Of a stretch of DNA of 64,000 nt, positions 62,165 through 64,000 are shown piece after piece. Each line of letters starts with the position of its first letter. Positions within the stretch are counted from its first letter, which is position 1. The position numbers were made by a program, and so were the translations under genes. The notes below the pieces were generated by a model. The model was not told where the DNA came from. It saw only the letters and a list, made by a program, of their open reading frames with translations, and did not search any database. Source of the DNA: CAVSNH01 sp963729275 (GTDB lineage Bacteria > Actinomycetota > Acidimicrobiia > Acidimicrobiales > RAAP-2); assembly GCA_963729275.1 (NCBI GenBank), contig CAVSNH010000003.1, forward strand, positions 124,001 through 188,000. Direction: 5' to 3'.

Positions 62165-63520
62165 GTGCCCAATCCGTATCTCGTGGGGAACTTCTCCCCC
62201 GTCCTCGACGAGCGCAGCGACGACCACGAACTGCCGGTCACCGGTGTCATCCCGCCGGATCTCGACGGCCGGCTGCTGCGCAACGGGCCGAACCCGCTTT
62301 CGACCACCGGCGACGACAGGCGGAACCACTGGTTCAGCGGTGACGGGATGATCCACGCCATCTCCCTCGCCGATGGCCGCGCCACTGGTTACCGCAACCG
62401 ATGGGTGCGAACCAGGCGGCTGGCGGCGGCCCTCGGGACGCCACTCCCTGCCGGTCCCGAGGAGCCCGTCGACGGCCCGGCCAACACCCACGTCGTGCGC
62501 CATGCCGGGACCACCCTGGCCCTGGCCGAGTCGGGACTGCCCCACTCTGTCTCCGACGATCTCGAGCGCGCTCGGCTCTTCGACTTCGACGGCGATCTCG
62601 CCTCCCCGATGTGCGCCCACCCGAAGCGCGACCCGGACACGGGCGAGCTGGTCTTTTTCGGCTACGACGTCTTCGGACCGCCGTTCCTCCGCTACCACGT
62701 GGTGGACGACGAAGGACGCCTGGCCCGCACCGTCGAGATCGACGTGCCCCACGCGGGGATGATGCACGACTTCGGGGTCAGCACCACCCGGGTGGCCTTC
62801 CTCGACCTGCCCGTGGTCTTCGATCTCGACCGGGCTCGTGCCGGCTGGCCCGTGCCCTTTCGCTGGTTCCCTGACGCAGCGGCTCGAATCGGCGTCATGC
62901 CTCGGGGCGACAGTGGCGCCGATCTCCGGTGGGTGCCCATCGAGCCGTGTTACGTCTTCCATGTTCTCAACTGCTTCGATGACGGCGACGAGCTGGTTCT
63001 CGACGTCGTGCGTTACGACCAAGCCTTCGAGAACGGCCCGGGCGAGCCCGTGAGCTCGGCCCGGCCTCGCCTGACTCGCTGGCGGGTCGACCCCGAACGG
63101 GGCCGCGTCGACGAACGGCTGATCGACGACGTAGGTGTCGAGTTCCCCCGCATCGACGACATGGTCGCCGGGCGACCTCACCGGTTCGGGTACGTGGTGG
63201 CTGTCGGCGAGCAGCCCGAGGAGCCCGGCGAGCCCGACTTCACCGGCCTCGTGCAGTACGACCTGGGGCGAGACTGCTCGGTCAGTTACGAGCCGGGCGC
63301 CGGTCGGTCGGTCTCCGAACCGGTCTTCGTCCGGGCCGCCGACGGCCGGGGCGAGGACGAGGGCTGGGTGCTCACGGTCGTCTATGACGCGGCCCGCGAC
63401 GCCAGCGACCTCGTCATACTCGACGGGACGTCCTTCGCCGGCCCACCAGTGGCCACCGTGCACCTGCCCGCCCGGGTCCCTTTCGGCTCACACGGCTCTT
63501 GGGTCCCGACCGGCTCCTGA
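62165..63520 (+). CDS. carotenoid cleavage oxygenase (RPE65/CCD family)
   Basis: 451 aa. Non-haem iron dioxygenase of the seven-bladed propeller type that cleaves double bonds of carotenoids or related stilbenes. All four iron-binding His are visible: MCAHPKRD, GMMHDFGVS, CYVFHVLNCF and FGSHGSWV. GTG 62165 follows AGGAG by 6 nt. No carotenoid biosynthesis gene is in the window, so the substrate is open. Confidence 0.92.
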   Translation: MPNPYLVGNFSPVLDERSDDHELPVTGVIPPDLDGRLLRNGPNPLSTTGDDRRNHWFSGDGMIHAISLADGRATGYRNRWVRTRRLAAALGTPLPAGPEEPVDGPANTHVVRHAGTTLALAESGLPHSVSDDLERARLFDFDGDLASPMCAHPKRDPDTGELVFFGYDVFGPPFLRYHVVDDEGRLARTVEIDVPHAGMMHDFGVSTTRVAFLDLPVVFDLDRARAGWPVPFRWFPDAAARIGVMPRGDSGADLRWVPIEPCYVFHVLNCFDDGDELVLDVVRYDQAFENGPGEPVSSARPRLTRWRVDPERGRVDERLIDDVGVEFPRIDDMVAGRPHRFGYVVAVGEQPEEPGEPDFTGLVQYDLGRDCSVSYEPGAGRSVSEPVFVRAADGRGEDEGWVLTVVYDAARDASDLVILDGTSFAGPPVATVHLPARVPFGSHGSWVPTGS

Positions 63521-63927
63521 TCCGACCGTCGTCCGGTCGCAGGCACGACCAAACGCACGGCCCGCGGGCACGGCCGCCGGAATCGCCGGGGAAACCGCCG
63601 GGGAAACCGCCGGGGAAACCGCCGGGGAAACCGCCGGGGAAACCGCCGGGGAAACCGCCGGGGAACGGCCCATGACACCTTTCGAACGGCAGGTCATGGG
63701 ACACTGGTCGTCCCGAGCGAAGCCGCCGAGTCGGCGGTCGGCCCGCCCCCGGGCCGGGGACGCTGCCCCCTTCCCACGTCACCGTGCCACTCGAAGACCT
63801 GCCCTCCCCACCTCGATCCAGACCGAGAGCACACTCCTCCTCGCGTCCGACCGGCCGAACACGAGGCGCCTCATCCGGGCGCCGGTCATCGAGAACAGAC
63901 TTCTCCGGGCCTATCCTCGGCGGAGAG
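63521..63927. other. intergenic region with a minisatellite
   Basis: 407 nt after the carotenoid oxygenase. A hairpin CGACCG/CGGTCG (63523-63539) right after the stop may end transcription. Then a 12-bp minisatellite (63592-63663). The rest shows no gene I can support; the frames open on the minus strand are products of the repeat. Confidence 0.65.
63592..63663. repeat. 12-bp minisatellite, six perfect copies
   Basis: AAACCGCCGGGG is repeated six times without a mismatch (63592-63663), preceded by a one-base-shorter variant at 63581-63591. No spacer-repeat structure, so not CRISPR. Confidence 0.95.
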
Positions 63928-64000
63928 GTGGCCATCCCGACCCGGCGGGAGCTGCGCAAGGCGCGCAAGCATCGTCGGCGGCCAGCCGAGCGCATCCTGC
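63928..64000 (+). CDS. possible start of a gene cut by the right edge
   Basis: From GTG 63928 the frame stays open to the end of the window for 24 codons (AIPTRRELRKARKHRRR). GGAGAG lies immediately upstream and TATCCT 10 nt upstream of the GTG. A TRRELR-type basic N-terminus is common in actinobacterial envelope proteins. Too short to be sure. Confidence 0.35.
   Translation, partial: MAIPTRRELRKARKHRRRPAERIL

Noticed and set aside
63581..63663. Possible CRISPR-like repeats
   Set aside because: The units are 12 bp and directly adjacent, with no spacers and no cas genes.
63382..63995. Minus-strand ORFs across the minisatellite (GGFP- or RRFP-type repeats)
   Set aside because: They are simply the translated repeat and run antisense into the carotenoid oxygenase; no start signal supports them.

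Overview
The window is about 64 kb of GC-rich DNA from an actinobacterium. Its ribosomal operon, an IHF-type MihF, a DUF3151 protein, a DipZ-like disulfide protein, a PriA without helicase motifs and the block gmk-rpoZ-coaBC-metK-priA-def-fmt all point to Actinomycetota. A deep branch such as Acidimicrobiia is my inference and was not tested by alignment. Almost everything is chromosomal housekeeping. I see no phage, transposase, integrase, CRISPR array or tRNA gene. Nearly all genes lie on the minus strand, and many adjacent genes share ATGA, GTGA or TGATG overlaps.

Layout from left to right. 1-3594: ribosomal operon on the minus strand (5' part of 23S, tRNA-free spacer, complete 16S, structured leader, strong promoter). 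3823-6563: a HAD hydrolase converging on dipZ. 6699-15338: arginine operon argC-J-B-D-F-R-G-H, read right to left, behind a promoter covered by two ARG-box-like sites. 15510-15569: three 20-bp palindromic repeats that I cannot assign. 15580-21715: pheST with a terminator, an RNA methyltransferase, and rplT-rpmI-infC. 21916-24493: a DUF1844 gene and an MFS transporter, convergent with a cold-shock-like gene. 24518-29074: hisG-ribH-ribBA-ribD-rpe. 29154-37415: a second HAD hydrolase, fmt, a frameshifted def, priA, metK, coaBC, rpoZ, gmk, mihF. 37721-40879: a plus-strand island with pxpA, a pxpB-pxpC fusion and an unknown gene. 40945-50663: pyrimidine operon pyrR-B-C-carA-carB-pyrD-pyrF behind a PyrR-binding RNA loop, preceded by nusB. 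50733-55766: aroC-aroK-aroB-aroQ-pepQ-efp. 55848-62015: prepilin peptidase, an NfuA-like Fe-S carrier, a divergent Cys-rich protein, two very small genes, a flavin reductase, a lipoprotein, DUF3151 and tyrS. 62165-63520: a carotenoid oxygenase. 63521-64000: a 12-bp minisatellite and perhaps the start of one more gene.

The genes form biosynthetic supply lines (arginine, pyrimidines, shikimate/chorismate, riboflavin, SAM, CoA precursors) mixed with translation genes (pheST, tyrS, infC, rplT, rpmI, efp, def, fmt). Control is visible at three places: tandem ARG-like boxes over the argC promoter, a PyrR loop just upstream of the pyrR ribosome binding site, and a non-standard start codon on infC.

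The most unusual signals concern how translation starts. infC appears to start at AUA. Two genes (gmk and a TrmH-family methyltransferase) have no usable ATG, GTG or TTG and appear to start at CTG inside a CTGA stop/start overlap. At least nine genes have a TAnnnT box 6-8 nt before the start codon, which predicts leaderless mRNAs. One divergent pair of this kind has only 17 bp between its start codons. Short tandem duplications repeatedly sit at gene junctions. No complete new multi-gene system is apparent; the best candidates for something undescribed are the 20-bp operator array upstream of argC, the CTGA start coupling and the nfuA/Cys-rich bidirectional promoter.
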